Shown here piece by piece: positions 16,579 through 25,176 of a DNA stretch of 64,000 nt. The stretch comes from an uncultured Tateyamaria sp. (lineage in GTDB: Bacteria; Pseudomonadota; Alphaproteobacteria; Rhodobacterales; Rhodobacteraceae). The stretch lies in NCBI RefSeq assembly GCF_947504105.1, contig NZ_CANNGP010000011.1, positions 40,187 to 104,186 of the forward strand, in the 5' to 3' direction. The notes beneath the pieces are model-generated. The model saw only the letters and a program-made list of their open reading frames with translations. It did no database searches and was not told where the DNA came from. Each line of letters opens with the position of its first letter. Within the stretch, counting starts at the first letter, position 1. The translations under genes and the position numbers were made by a program.

Positions 16579-17603
16579 AGTTCAAAACCTTCTTCTGGTT
16601 CGTCGCCCCATCGGTCTTCATGATGCTGTTGTTCATTGCGGCACCTCTGATCTCGGTGCTCATTCAATCATTTCAGATCACACAACCGGTCATGCAACAG
16701 ATCGAGGTTGAAACCTGCACACCCGGTTTCCTGACACAGACTTGCACGACCGAGGTCAAGACCGTTCCGGTCATTGATGAGGCGACAGGGCGTGCCCAGA
16801 CCACAACAGAATGGGTGGGGTTTCAGAGCTACCGAAACGTTCTGCAGATGGACAAGGTCTGGTCGGCCCTTGGGTCTGGCAACTGGGGTAAGATCCTGCA
16901 GATCGATTTCTGGAAGGCGCTGCGTTTTACCTTGATGTTCACTCTTGTCACCTTGCCGCTTGTGGTTGGTGTCGGGTTGATGATTGCGCTGGCCGTCAAC
17001 AATGCAGCCAAGGCGCTGCGCGGTCCAGTGATCTTCATCTCGCTATTGCCGTTCATCATCACGCCGGTGATTGGATCACTGTCGATTTACTGGCTGTTCG
17101 TGGGGGACGGCATCCTGACGGCCACGCTCGAACGCTGGTTGGATCGGGACATTGCCATGTTCGGGCAGGCGTGGACGATCGAGCTGTTGATGTATTTCTA
17201 CCGGGTCTGGCACGTCGCCCCCTTTGCCTTTGTGATCTTCTATGCGGGCCTGCAAACCGTGAACATGGACACACTGGAATCTGCCATTATCGACGGAGCC
17301 AACCGCTTTGAACGGCTGCGCTATGTTATCGTGCCGCACCTGATGCCACTGATCATCTTCATCGCGCTCATCCACCTCATGGACTGTTACCGCGTCTTCG
17401 ACGAGATCATCGGTTTCCGCAGTCAGGCGCATGTCATTTCGCTGCAATGGCTGACCTTCGATTTCCTGACGCCGGATGACGCGGGCAACCGGGCCATCAG
17501 CCGGGCTGCGGCCAGTGCCATGCTGACCATGGTGGGCATCGTGATCCTGCTGATCCTGCCGCTGCGCCGCACCTGGCGTGACCACAAAGGAGGGGCACAC
17601 TGA
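16575..17603 (+). CDS. ABC transporter permease 1 (MalF-like)
   Basis: A 342-residue inner-membrane protein. After the first membrane helix (MKFKTFFWFVAPSVFMMLLF) comes a periplasmic insert of roughly 60 residues with two cysteines (ETCTPGFLTQTCTTEVKT) that could form a disulfide. The core helices follow with the EAA loop ESAIIDGANRFERLRYVIVP, which contacts the ATPase. The ATG at 16575 has a GGAAAG box; an in-frame open extension upstream to 16365 is not protein-like. The start overlaps the GMC remnant stop, and its stop overlaps the next start (TGATG). Confidence 0.93.
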   Translation: MKFKTFFWFVAPSVFMMLLFIAAPLISVLIQSFQITQPVMQQIEVETCTPGFLTQTCTTEVKTVPVIDEATGRAQTTTEWVGFQSYRNVLQMDKVWSALGSGNWGKILQIDFWKALRFTLMFTLVTLPLVVGVGLMIALAVNNAAKALRGPVIFISLLPFIITPVIGSLSIYWLFVGDGILTATLERWLDRDIAMFGQAWTIELLMYFYRVWHVAPFAFVIFYAGLQTVNMDTLESAIIDGANRFERLRYVIVPHLMPLIIFIALIHLMDCYRVFDEIIGFRSQAHVISLQWLTFDFLTPDDAGNRAISRAAASAMLTMVGIVILLILPLRRTWRDHKGGAH

Positions 17604-18754
17604 TGTCAAAAGCCACCGCACAGCCGCTGTCGCTCAAGCTTGCATCGGGGGCGTTCCTCGCCTTCTGGTGCCTGATCGCTGCCTTCCCCATAGCGTGGAT
17701 CGCGGTGATGAGCGTGAAGTCCCCGCGCGATGCCTTTGACGCGAGCGCATGGAATGTGATCACGGGGCCGGCCACGCGGGCCGCTGGCAATGGGTTGAGC
17801 TTTCTGGACATCGCATTGGGGTTGGTCGTTCTCTATTTCGCGATCCGCTGGGCATTTACACGCCTGCCCGGACTGGTCGAGCAGTACTCGCCTGCTGGCT
17901 TTATCGTGCTGGGCTGGCTTGTGGGTGCGGCAGTGTATGGCTTGCTGTTCGTGCTGATCTTCTTTGGTGCGCTGCCCGTAGTCTTTGGCGTACTCAACAG
18001 CATCGCTGGTCCATTGGGCACCCCAATCCTTGGCCTGACGACGGAGCACTATGTGGCCGTCTGGGGCGAGAACGAGTTTTACCGCAACTTCATCAACTCG
18101 ATGATCGTGACGGCGGGCGTGGTGACTGTCTCCCTGACCGTGGGCACCTTGGCGGGATATGGCCTTGCCCGGTCCGGGTCGAACCTGGCGTTCTGGCTGT
18201 TGATCATTGCGCTCGTGTTCCGCGCCTTGCCACACTCGGTGCTGGTGGCGGGCTACCTGCCATGGTTCATCAATTCGGCTGAAATCCTGCGCCCCATCCT
18301 TGGTGATCTGAGCCCCACGCTCTACGGCCAGCCCTGGGCGATTATCGCGGTGCTGGTGGCGATCAACCAGCCGTTCACGATCTGGATGCTGCGCTCGTTC
18401 TTCCAGAATATCCCCTCCGAACTGGACGAGGCGGCACGTGTTGACGGCTGTTCCCACTTTCAGGCGTTCCGCCGGGTGATCATGCCGGTCATGTGGCCGG
18501 GGGTGATTACCACAGGCCTGTTCAGCTTCCTGCTGGGCTATAACGACTTCCTGGTCACGGCCCTGCTGCTGGACGCGCAAAACCAGACGATGGTTCCGGC
18601 CATCGCTGGTTACTTCAACCGCGAAACCACCACGACGGATCAGGTTGAAGCGGTCGCGGCAGCTGTATCGATCACCGCACCTCTGTTCCTGCTGGTCATG
18701 GTGTTCCAGCGGCAGATCGTGTCGGGCCTGACGGCAGGGGCGGTGAAGGGCTGA
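17603..18754 (+). CDS. ABC transporter permease 2 (MalG-like), enlarged
   Basis: A 383-residue permease, about 100 residues longer than usual MalG-type proteins. The extra part is a hydrophobic region after the first helix (about residues 60-125, SFLDIALGLVVLYFAIRWAF then GFIVLGWLVGAAVYGLLFVL) that adds two or three membrane segments. The core has NFINSMIVTAGVVTVSLTVG and the EAA loop ELDEAARVDGCSHFQAFRRV. Together with permease 1 it forms the translocation path. Its ATG overlaps the upstream stop by one base. A repeat of the dispersed family follows, before the metabolic genes. Confidence 0.92.
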   Translation: MSKATAQPLSLKLASGAFLAFWCLIAAFPIAWIAVMSVKSPRDAFDASAWNVITGPATRAAGNGLSFLDIALGLVVLYFAIRWAFTRLPGLVEQYSPAGFIVLGWLVGAAVYGLLFVLIFFGALPVVFGVLNSIAGPLGTPILGLTTEHYVAVWGENEFYRNFINSMIVTAGVVTVSLTVGTLAGYGLARSGSNLAFWLLIIALVFRALPHSVLVAGYLPWFINSAEILRPILGDLSPTLYGQPWAIIAVLVAINQPFTIWMLRSFFQNIPSELDEAARVDGCSHFQAFRRVIMPVMWPGVITTGLFSFLLGYNDFLVTALLLDAQNQTMVPAIAGYFNRETTTTDQVEAVAAAVSITAPLFLLVMVFQRQIVSGLTAGAVKG

Positions 18755-18755
18755 T

Positions 18756-18804
18756 GATTTCTTCTGGCTGAAAATACCACGGGGTCCGGGGCAGAGCCCC
18801 GGTT
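18756..18804 (-). repeat. Dispersed GC-rich repeat, copy 4
   Basis: CCGGGGCAGAGCCCCGG (18786-18802) is a perfect 7-bp hairpin. On the minus strand it is followed by ACCCCGTGGTATTTTCAGCC and AGAAGAAA, matching the layout of the other copies. It separates the transporter genes from the enzyme genes. Confidence 0.6.
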
Positions 18805-18880
18805 CTGCCCTGTCAAAAAAGAAAGAACGCTGATGAAAGGTTCCCGACCGGAACAAGCGGTGCTGACCCGAGGCACCGAC

Positions 18881-19363
18881 ATGACAAAGACCGAAGACAC
18901 CCGAGCGGTGATCGAAGGAATGGTGGATGGGCTGAACGACCATCGCATTGACGACATTGGCCAGTTCTTTGCCGAAAGCTTCCGCTGGATATGCAACACC
19001 GGCTGCGGCACCAAGACCGGGTTGCAAGAGTTTCAGGACAACTGGCAACGCCCCTTCCAGGCCGCCTTCTCCGACAAGGTGTGCGTGGATGAAGCCCGTC
19101 TTTACATGGGCGAATGGGCTGCGGCCTTTGGACGGCAAGAGGCGACCCATGCCGGTGAATTCATGGGCATTGCCCCCACCGGCAAGCGGATCGAGATTCG
19201 GTACATGGATTTCTGGAAGGTCGAAGATGGTCGTATCACAGACAACTACGTGATGGTCGACTTTCCCCACGTCCTCGCCCAGTTGAGGCGCGACGTTTTT
19301 GATGGTGAAGGCTGGGAGGCCTTCGATCGCGGCGACAAGACCCCACCGCGACCCGATGCATGA
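18881..19363 (+). CDS. SnoaL/NTF2-like protein, single domain
   Basis: A 160-residue protein of the cone-shaped NTF2/SnoaL fold: MVDGLNDHRIDDIGQFFAES, then GKRIEIRYMDFWKVEDGRIT, DNYVMVDFPHVLAQLRRDV. The tail is nearly the same as the second half of the 20753-21799 protein, so they are paralogues. SnoaL-like proteins act as cyclases, isomerases, hydrolases or dehydratases on small molecules; no reaction can be assigned. The ATG at 18881 follows GAGG; an in-frame ATG at 18833 (16 codons earlier) is the alternative. It lies 9 bp before the HDH-like gene, so they share a transcript. Confidence 0.82.
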   Translation: MTKTEDTRAVIEGMVDGLNDHRIDDIGQFFAESFRWICNTGCGTKTGLQEFQDNWQRPFQAAFSDKVCVDEARLYMGEWAAAFGRQEATHAGEFMGIAPTGKRIEIRYMDFWKVEDGRITDNYVMVDFPHVLAQLRRDVFDGEGWEAFDRGDKTPPRPDA

Positions 19364-19372
19364 GGTGACGAG

Positions 19373-20701
19373 ATGACGATTGAATACCTGAAACGCGGCA
19401 AGCCTGAAGCCGAGCGGGCCGAAGACGATGCCAAGACGCGCGCCATCGTGGAAAGCACCCTTGCGGACATTGAGGCGCGTGGGGATGTGGCGGTGCGTGA
19501 CTTGTCAGAAAAGTTCGACAATTACAGCCCCGAGAGTTTTCGCCTGACACAATCCGACATCGACGCACTAATGGCAGAGCTGACCTCACGCGAGATGGAG
19601 GACATCAAGTTTGCGCAGCAGCAAGTCCGCGACTTCGCGCAGGCACAGCGGGACTCCATGCTGGATATAGAGGTCGAGACGATGCCAGGCGTCATCTTGG
19701 GTCACAAGAATATCCCCGTGCAATCCGTGGGTTGTTATGTGCCCGGAGGCAAGTTCCCAATGGTCGCGTCTGCCCACATGTCGGTGGCGACGGCGAGCGT
19801 GGCGGGCGTGCCTCGCATCATCGCCTGCACTCCACCGTGGCGGGGCAAGCCGAACCCGGCTGTGATTGCCGCCATGCACTTGGGTGGCGCACACGAGATC
19901 TACGTCATGGGCGGCATTCAGGCGGTGGGCGCCATGGCCATTGGGACCGAAACGATTGACCCGGTCCACATGCTTGTTGGCCCCGGAAACGCCTTCGTGG
20001 CCGAGGCCAAGCGCCAGCTTTTTGGTCGCGTGGGCATTGATCTGTTTGCAGGGCCAACCGAGACGATGGTGATCGCGGATGAAACCGTCGATGCCGAGAT
20101 GTGTGCCACGGACCTGCTGGGGCAGGCCGAACATGGCTACAACTCACCTGCTGTGCTGCTCACCAACTCGCGCAAGCTGGCGGATGAAACAGCATCCGAG
20201 ATTGAGCGCATCCTCGGCATTCTGCCGACCGCTGACACCGCCCGAAAAAGCTGGGAGGATTATGGCGAGATTATCCTGTGCGATACCTATGACGAGATGT
20301 TGGAAATGGCCGACGATGTGGCGTCCGAGCACGTGCAGGTGATGACAGACCGCGACGACTGGTTCCTCGAACACATGACCTGCTATGGCGCGCTGTTCCT
20401 TGGCCCTCGCACCAATGTGGCGAATGGCGACAAGGTGATCGGGACCAACCATACCCTGCCCACCAAGAAGGCGGGGCGGTATACGGGCGGCCTGTGGGTT
20501 GGCAAGTATCTCAAGACGCACAGCTACCAGAAGGTCACGACGGACGAGGCTGCGGCAGAGATCGGCGCCTACGGTTCACGGCTCTGTATGCTCGAAGGCT
20601 TCGTGGGTCATGCGGAGCAGTGCAACCTGCGTGTGCGTCGCTATGGCGGAATAAACGTGCCGTATGGCGAAGGCGCGCCTGCACGTGATGCTGCGGAATA
20701 G
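19373..20701 (+). CDS. Histidinol-dehydrogenase-like oxidoreductase (catabolic paralogue)
   Basis: A 442-residue NAD- and zinc-dependent alcohol-to-acid dehydrogenase of the HisD fold. [122 protein letters not shown] and [15 protein letters not shown] keep the Gln/His zinc ligands and the Glu-His catalytic pair. Length and details fit the branch that includes the sulfopropanediol dehydrogenase HpsN rather than biosynthetic HisD; no his genes are near. It could turn a primary alcohol of the imported substrate into a carboxylate in two steps. Confidence 0.87.
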   Translation: MTIEYLKRGKPEAERAEDDAKTRAIVESTLADIEARGDVAVRDLSEKFDNYSPESFRLTQSDIDALMAELTSREMEDIKFAQQQVRDFAQAQRDSMLDIEVETMPGVILGHKNIPVQSVGCYVPGGKFPMVASAHMSVATASVAGVPRIIACTPPWRGKPNPAVIAAMHLGGAHEIYVMGGIQAVGAMAIGTETIDPVHMLVGPGNAFVAEAKRQLFGRVGIDLFAGPTETMVIADETVDAEMCATDLLGQAEHGYNSPAVLLTNSRKLADETASEIERILGILPTADTARKSWEDYGEIILCDTYDEMLEMADDVASEHVQVMTDRDDWFLEHMTCYGALFLGPRTNVANGDKVIGTNHTLPTKKAGRYTGGLWVGKYLKTHSYQKVTTDEAAAEIGAYGSRLCMLEGFVGHAEQCNLRVRRYGGINVPYGEGAPARDAAE

Positions 20702-20752
20702 GGGCAGGTGCCTCTCATCAACGCCTTGGCAATGATGTTTGGAAACGGATAA

Positions 20753-21799
20753 ATGGATACCCATTCACAGCACAAGGACTTGATCGCACCTTTGAGGCGG
20801 GCCTTGTATGATTTTGACATGGATACCGTGCGCGCGCAGCTTCATGCGTTATGTACGCCAGACGCGGTGTTCCGTCTCGCTTTTCCGTTTGAGAGTATCG
20901 TGGGCGTGGATGCGTATGTGGACCGCGCCTATGACCCATTGGCCGCAGCCTTGCCCGACCTCGAGCGCAGGGATTACATCGTGATCGCGGGCCCGACACC
21001 CGAAGGCGCGGATTGGGTGGGCTGCGGCGGTTATTACACCGGAACGTTCAGGGCACCTTGGCTCGATATCCCGCCCACGGGTCATATCGTCCATGTGCGA
21101 TTCCACGAGTTCTATCGGTTCGAGGACAACAAGATTGTCGAGATGCAGGCCCTGTGGGATATCCCCGAGGTCATGATGCAGGCGGGTGCTTGGCCTATGG
21201 TACCATCATTGGGACGCGAATGGCATGTGCCGGCACCTGCAACCTGCGACGGTCTTGTGCAAGGGCCGCGTGATGACATGACCAGTGATGCATCCTGTCA
21301 GCATATCATCGACATGCTGGACCATCTCAAGAAGCACCCCAGCCAGGGTGGGCCCGAGGTGATGGAGATGGAGCGGTTCTGGCACCCCAAGATGATGTGG
21401 TATGGGCCAAGCGGTATCGGGTCAGGGCGCGGTATCGCGGGGTTCCGCAACTGGCATCAAATCCCGTTCCTGAACGGCATGCCCGACCGCGGAACATACG
21501 TGGACGAGATCACGTTCCACTTCTTTGGTGACGGTGCGTATACCGGGGTGACAGGCTGGCCGGATATGTACCAGACCATTACCCACGATGGATGGTTAGG
21601 CATCCCGCCCGTGAACAAGCGGATCGAGATGCGCAGTCTGGACTTCTGGCGCCTGGAAAACGGGTTGATCCGCGAGAACTGGGTCATGGTGGACCTGCTG
21701 CACATGTATGACCAGATTGGCGTCGACGTTCTGGCTCGTATGCGAGAGTTCAACAAGGCGCGCGTGGGCTTCGATCCTGAAACAGGGCGGGCGATATGA
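20753..21799 (+). CDS. Tandem SnoaL/NTF2-like protein, two domains
   Basis: A 348-residue cytoplasmic protein made of two NTF2-like domains. Domain 1 (about 5-150) has LYDFDMDTVRAQLHALCTPD, GYYTGTFRAPWLDIPPTGHI and HEFYRFEDNKIVEMQALWDI. Domain 2 (about 180-330) has FWHPKMMWYGPSGIGSGRGI, GWLGIPPVNKRIEMRSLDFW and RENWVMVDLLHMYDQIGVDV, which closely matches the single-domain protein at 18881. The HEFYRFEDNKI and LDFWRLENGLI strands align, pointing to an old duplication. Enzymatic role unknown. It is preceded by 51 bp after the HDH-like gene and overlaps the GST gene by 4 bp. Confidence 0.83.
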   Translation: MDTHSQHKDLIAPLRRALYDFDMDTVRAQLHALCTPDAVFRLAFPFESIVGVDAYVDRAYDPLAAALPDLERRDYIVIAGPTPEGADWVGCGGYYTGTFRAPWLDIPPTGHIVHVRFHEFYRFEDNKIVEMQALWDIPEVMMQAGAWPMVPSLGREWHVPAPATCDGLVQGPRDDMTSDASCQHIIDMLDHLKKHPSQGGPEVMEMERFWHPKMMWYGPSGIGSGRGIAGFRNWHQIPFLNGMPDRGTYVDEITFHFFGDGAYTGVTGWPDMYQTITHDGWLGIPPVNKRIEMRSLDFWRLENGLIRENWVMVDLLHMYDQIGVDVLARMREFNKARVGFDPETGRAI

Positions 21800-22431
21800 C
21801 CCTGATCGTTCATGGGCGCGCGACGTCATCCAATGTGCAGGCGGTGATGTGGGCTGCGGCTGAATTGGGCCTTGTCGTTGAGCGCAAGGACGTAGGGGGG
21901 CGGTTTGGTGGAGCCGACACGCCTGCCTTTCGACGGATGAATCCGATGGGGCTGGTACCAGTGCTGGAAGATGGCGACACCGTGATGTTCGAGAGCGCCG
22001 CAGTCCTGCGGTATCTTGTTTCCAAAGATGGTGCAGCTGGCCTAAAGACCTCGCCGCGCGACGATATGTGGGCGGAATGGACGAAGAACACGCTTTGTCG
22101 GTCGTTCACTGTTCCGCTGTTCTGGACGTTCTACCGGACGCCCGAGGCGAAGCGGGACATGGTGGCCGTTGAAGCGGCCCTGCGCCAATTCGAAACTTAT
22201 CTTTCCATGGCGATGGCGGAACGACGTACGCGCGATTGGGTGTCCGGGTCCGCTCCCGGTCTTGCTGATATCTGGGCTGGCCATGTTCTCTATCGCTACT
22301 TCACGCTGGACTTTGAACGGCGGGTGCCGTCCGGTGCGCAAGACTACTACGACGCCTTGACCGCGCGGCCTGGGTATCGGACGCATGTGATGGTGGATTA
22401 TTCCGAACTGAAAGGGAGGCTGTCGTTTTGA
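21796..22431 (+). CDS. Glutathione S-transferase family protein
   Basis: A 211-residue GST. The thioredoxin-like N-terminal half has MTLIVHGRATSSNVQAVMWA with SSN as the probable glutathione-activating site. MNPMGLVPVLEDGDTVMFES carries the cis-Pro (VPVL) and the ES pair that binds the glutamyl end. The helical half has SGSAPGLADIWAGHVLYRY with the Asp conserved in GSTs. It may use glutathione to open, dehalogenate or isomerise the substrate. Coupled by 4-bp overlaps (ATGA) to the tandem SnoaL gene and to the SDR gene, so it belongs to the same operon. Confidence 0.88.
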   Translation: MTLIVHGRATSSNVQAVMWAAAELGLVVERKDVGGRFGGADTPAFRRMNPMGLVPVLEDGDTVMFESAAVLRYLVSKDGAAGLKTSPRDDMWAEWTKNTLCRSFTVPLFWTFYRTPEAKRDMVAVEAALRQFETYLSMAMAERRTRDWVSGSAPGLADIWAGHVLYRYFTLDFERRVPSGAQDYYDALTARPGYRTHVMVDYSELKGRLSF

Positions 22432-23189
22432 CCGAACTGCCCCGTACCCCATCATTCGATCTGTCGGGAAAGCGTGCGCTTGTGACCGGTGCGTCGTCTG
22501 GTATCGGCCTTGGCTGTGCCGTGGCTTTGGCCGAGGCAGGCGCACACGTTGTTTGCGCTGCCCGCCGCGCTGACGCCTTGGCCGATGTGGTCAACGCCAT
22601 GACTGAGCAAGGCTGGAGCGCCGAGGCGATGCCGCTTGATCAGTCTGATATAGAAGCAGTCAACGCGGCCTTTGATCAACCGTACGATATCGTCCTGAAT
22701 TCGGCAGGGCTGGCGCGTCATGGTCCTTCGATAGAGACGCAACCGGATGACTTCGATGCCGTTGTAGGGATCAACTTGAAGGGCGCTTACTTCCTGTCCA
22801 CCGCCGCCGCGCGCGCCTTGACCATGGTCGGCAAACCGGGCTCGATCATCCATATCTCGTCCCAGATGGGCCATGTGGGGGGCATCGACCGGGCCGTCTA
22901 CTGCGCCACGAAACACGGGGTCGAGGGGATGGTCAAATCGATGGCCATTGAGTGGGGCAAGGCCAATATTCGGATCAACACGGTCTGTCCGACCTTCGTG
23001 CGCACGGCCTTTACCGAGAAGTCATTTCAGGACCCCGACCGTTACGCGTGGATCATGGACAAGATCAAGTTGCCACGCGTGGCAGAGGTCGAGGATATCA
23101 TGGGCGCAGTCCTCTTCCTCGCGTCCGACGCGTCGGCGATGGTCACGGGCACCTCGATGCTGATTGACGGAGGTTGGACGGCTGACTGA
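22428..23189 (+). CDS. Short-chain dehydrogenase/reductase (SDR)
   Basis: A 253-residue classical SDR. The cofactor loop is VTGASSGIGLGCAVALAEAG, NAG appears as LNSAGLARHG, the active site is Ser in IIHISSQMG with Tyr and Lys in AVYCATKHGVEGMVKSMAIE, and the end has GTSMLIDGGWTAD. CAARRADALADV after the second strand starts with Ala and has Arg-Arg, which hints at NADP, but this is weak. It would oxidise or reduce a secondary alcohol of the pathway. Its ATG overlaps the GST stop and its stop overlaps the LacI start. Confidence 0.92.
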   Translation: MTELPRTPSFDLSGKRALVTGASSGIGLGCAVALAEAGAHVVCAARRADALADVVNAMTEQGWSAEAMPLDQSDIEAVNAAFDQPYDIVLNSAGLARHGPSIETQPDDFDAVVGINLKGAYFLSTAAARALTMVGKPGSIIHISSQMGHVGGIDRAVYCATKHGVEGMVKSMAIEWGKANIRINTVCPTFVRTAFTEKSFQDPDRYAWIMDKIKLPRVAEVEDIMGAVLFLASDASAMVTGTSMLIDGGWTAD

Positions 23190-24208
23190 TGCCCGACAAG
23201 GTGACAGCACTCGACGTAGCGGCCCGGGCGGGTGTATCCCGCTCGGCGGTCAGCCGTGTGTTCACGCCGGGTGCATCCGTGTCCAAGCGCACGGCAGACA
23301 AGGTCCGGCAGGCGGCGGATGCGTTGGGTTACCGCCCAAACGTGCTGGCGCGCAGCCTGATCACGGGGCGGAGCCGCATCATCGGATTGGTTGTCGCCTA
23401 TCTGGAAAACCATTTTTACCCCGAGGCCATCGAGAGGCTCAGCCGCAAGCTGCAAGAGCAGGGCTATCACGTGCTTGTCTTTCTTTCATCGAACAGCGGC
23501 GAAGAGGCGGATGAGGTCATGGCCGAGCTGCTTGACTACCAAGTGGATGGAATCATCGCGGCGAGCGTGGGCATGTCCAACGATCTAACGCAACGGTGCG
23601 AGGCGGCTGGTATTCCCATTGTCCTGTTTAACCGCGCGCAGGATGATGACCGTTTGTCGGCGGTGACCTCTGACAACTACCATGGGGGCCGAAAGCTGGC
23701 CGAGTTTTTGCTGGCAGGCGGCCACAGTCGCATCGCGCATATTGCTGGCTGGGAAGGCGCCTCCACCCAGCGCGACCGTGAGGCCGGATTTGTTGCAGGG
23801 CTTGAAGCGGGTGGGCAGCATCTTGCGACCCGTGGCGTCAGCGACTTTAATTTTGAAAAGGCCAAATCTGTCGCCCGCGAGATGTTTGCAGGGCCTGAAA
23901 ACCCTGATGCCGTGTTCTGCGCGAACGACCACATGGCCTTTGCCGTGATGGACGTGCTGCGGTTTGAATTGGGCCTCAGCGTGCCGAGTGACGTGTCCGT
24001 CGTCGGCTACGACGATGTGACCCTCGCCGCCTGGCCCAGCTATGACCTGACCACCGTGCGCCAGCCTGCCGGTCAGATGGCCGACGCCACGGTAGATATT
24101 CTGATGGATCGCCTTGCTGATCCCGACACCAAACCCCGCCGCGTCGCGCTGGATGGACCGCTGGTCCTGCGCGGGTCGGCGCATATTCCCAAAGGATGGA
24201 CCTCATGA
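23189..24208 (+). CDS. LacI family transcriptional regulator
   Basis: A 339-residue regulator. The N-terminal helix-turn-helix is VTALDVAARAGVSRSAVSRV followed by the hinge region ALGYRPNVLARSLITGRSRI, which contacts the minor groove. The periplasmic-binding-protein-like sensor domain has TSDNYHGGRKLAEFLLAGGH, GFVAGLEAGGQHL, CANDHMAFAVMDVLRF and VSVVGYDDVTLAAWPSYDLT TVRQ. It probably represses the cluster until its ligand, likely the substrate or a derivative, binds. The palindrome at 13925-13940 is a candidate target. It sits within the operon with overlaps on both sides, so it controls its own expression. Confidence 0.94.
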   Translation: MPDKVTALDVAARAGVSRSAVSRVFTPGASVSKRTADKVRQAADALGYRPNVLARSLITGRSRIIGLVVAYLENHFYPEAIERLSRKLQEQGYHVLVFLSSNSGEEADEVMAELLDYQVDGIIAASVGMSNDLTQRCEAAGIPIVLFNRAQDDDRLSAVTSDNYHGGRKLAEFLLAGGHSRIAHIAGWEGASTQRDREAGFVAGLEAGGQHLATRGVSDFNFEKAKSVAREMFAGPENPDAVFCANDHMAFAVMDVLRFELGLSVPSDVSVVGYDDVTLAAWPSYDLTTVRQPAGQMADATVDILMDRLADPDTKPRRVALDGPLVLRGSAHIPKGWTS

Positions 24209-25173
24209 AGGGTTTTTCGAACCGGTGGAAGGATTTCCCCGACTACATCATCGGTATCACCAAGGAAATCTGGGAAGATCGCGGCATTGCGACCCTGCAC
24301 CATTACTACAGCCCGGACATCGTGGTGCGCTCGCCCGGATCGGTTGTCATTGGAAATGAAAAGGTCATTGGTGCCACCATGGCAACGCTGGCCGAGTTTC
24401 CGGATCGTACCTTGTTGGGAGAGGACGTGATCTGGTCCGGGACGCCGGAAGAGGGAATGCTGTCTTCGCACCGCATCTTATCGACCGCGACGCATATGGC
24501 TGATGGGGTCTATGGCAAGGCCAGCGGAAAGACCCTGCAGTATCGCATCATCGCCGACTGCCACGCGATCAACGATCAGATTGACGATGAATGGCTGATC
24601 CGAGACCAGACCGCCATCGTGAACCAAATCGGGTGGGAGACGAAGGCTTATGCCGCTGACCTGATCGAACGCGAAGGTGGGATGGAAAAGGCCGCGTGTC
24701 CGCTGACCCCGGCCACAGACCGGCCCGGCCCCTACAAAGGGCGCGGCAATGACAATGAATGGGGTGCAAAATACGCCGACATCCTGAACCGGATCATGGG
24801 AGCGGACATGGCGGCCATCCCATCGGAATATGATCGTGCGGTGCAATCTGAATATCCCGGAGGCATAACCAGCCATGGCATCGGCCCGGTGGATCGGTTC
24901 TGGATGGGCCTTCGCGCGTCCTTTCCCGACGCTACATTCACCATCAATCACCAGATTGGACGAGACGATGACATGATGCCGCCTCGCGCCGCCATCCGCT
25001 GGGCGTTGCACGGTAAGCACGACGGTTGGGGCTATTTCGGTGCTCCTACGGGGGCAGAGGTCTATGTGCTGGGCATTTCCCATGCCGAGTTCGGGCCTTG
25101 GGGGCTCCGCCGGGAATATACACTGTTTGATGAAACGGCGATCTGGAAACAGATCCTGCTACAGACGGGGTGA
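24205..25173 (+). CDS. Tandem SnoaL/NTF2-like protein, divergent
   Basis: A 322-residue protein with two NTF2-like halves. The first (about 5-145) has GIATLHHYYSPDIVVRSPGS, TMATLAEFPDRTLLGEDVIW and DDEWLIRDQTAIVNQIG. The second (about 180-320) has PVDRFWMGLRASFPDATFTI, RAAIRWALHGKHDGWGYFGA and RREYTLFDETAIWKQI. It resembles ester-cyclase or polyketide-cyclase-like SnoaL proteins in cofactor-free families. It is more distant from the other two, but keeps the HYYSPD-type start. The start overlaps the LacI stop (ATGA), which fixes it nine bases after an upstream ATG. Function unknown. Confidence 0.82.
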   Translation: MKGFSNRWKDFPDYIIGITKEIWEDRGIATLHHYYSPDIVVRSPGSVVIGNEKVIGATMATLAEFPDRTLLGEDVIWSGTPEEGMLSSHRILSTATHMADGVYGKASGKTLQYRIIADCHAINDQIDDEWLIRDQTAIVNQIGWETKAYAADLIEREGGMEKAACPLTPATDRPGPYKGRGNDNEWGAKYADILNRIMGADMAAIPSEYDRAVQSEYPGGITSHGIGPVDRFWMGLRASFPDATFTINHQIGRDDDMMPPRAAIRWALHGKHDGWGYFGAPTGAEVYVLGISHAEFGPWGLRREYTLFDETAIWKQILLQTG

Positions 25174-25176
25174 CCC

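Noticed and set aside
17606..19270. 554-codon open frame on the minus strand across permease 2 and the SnoaL gene
   Set aside because: The peptide is rich in His, Gln and Arg as expected for a shadow frame, and both plus-strand genes are well supported.
19373..20701. Histidine biosynthesis hisD
   Set aside because: Neighbours are catabolic, no other his genes are near and sequence details suit the HpsN-like branch; biosynthetic hisD should be elsewhere.
18881..25173. Polyketide biosynthesis cluster because of SnoaL-like cyclases
   Set aside because: There are no ketosynthases, acyltransferases or carrier proteins here; the importer and LacI regulator point to catabolism.
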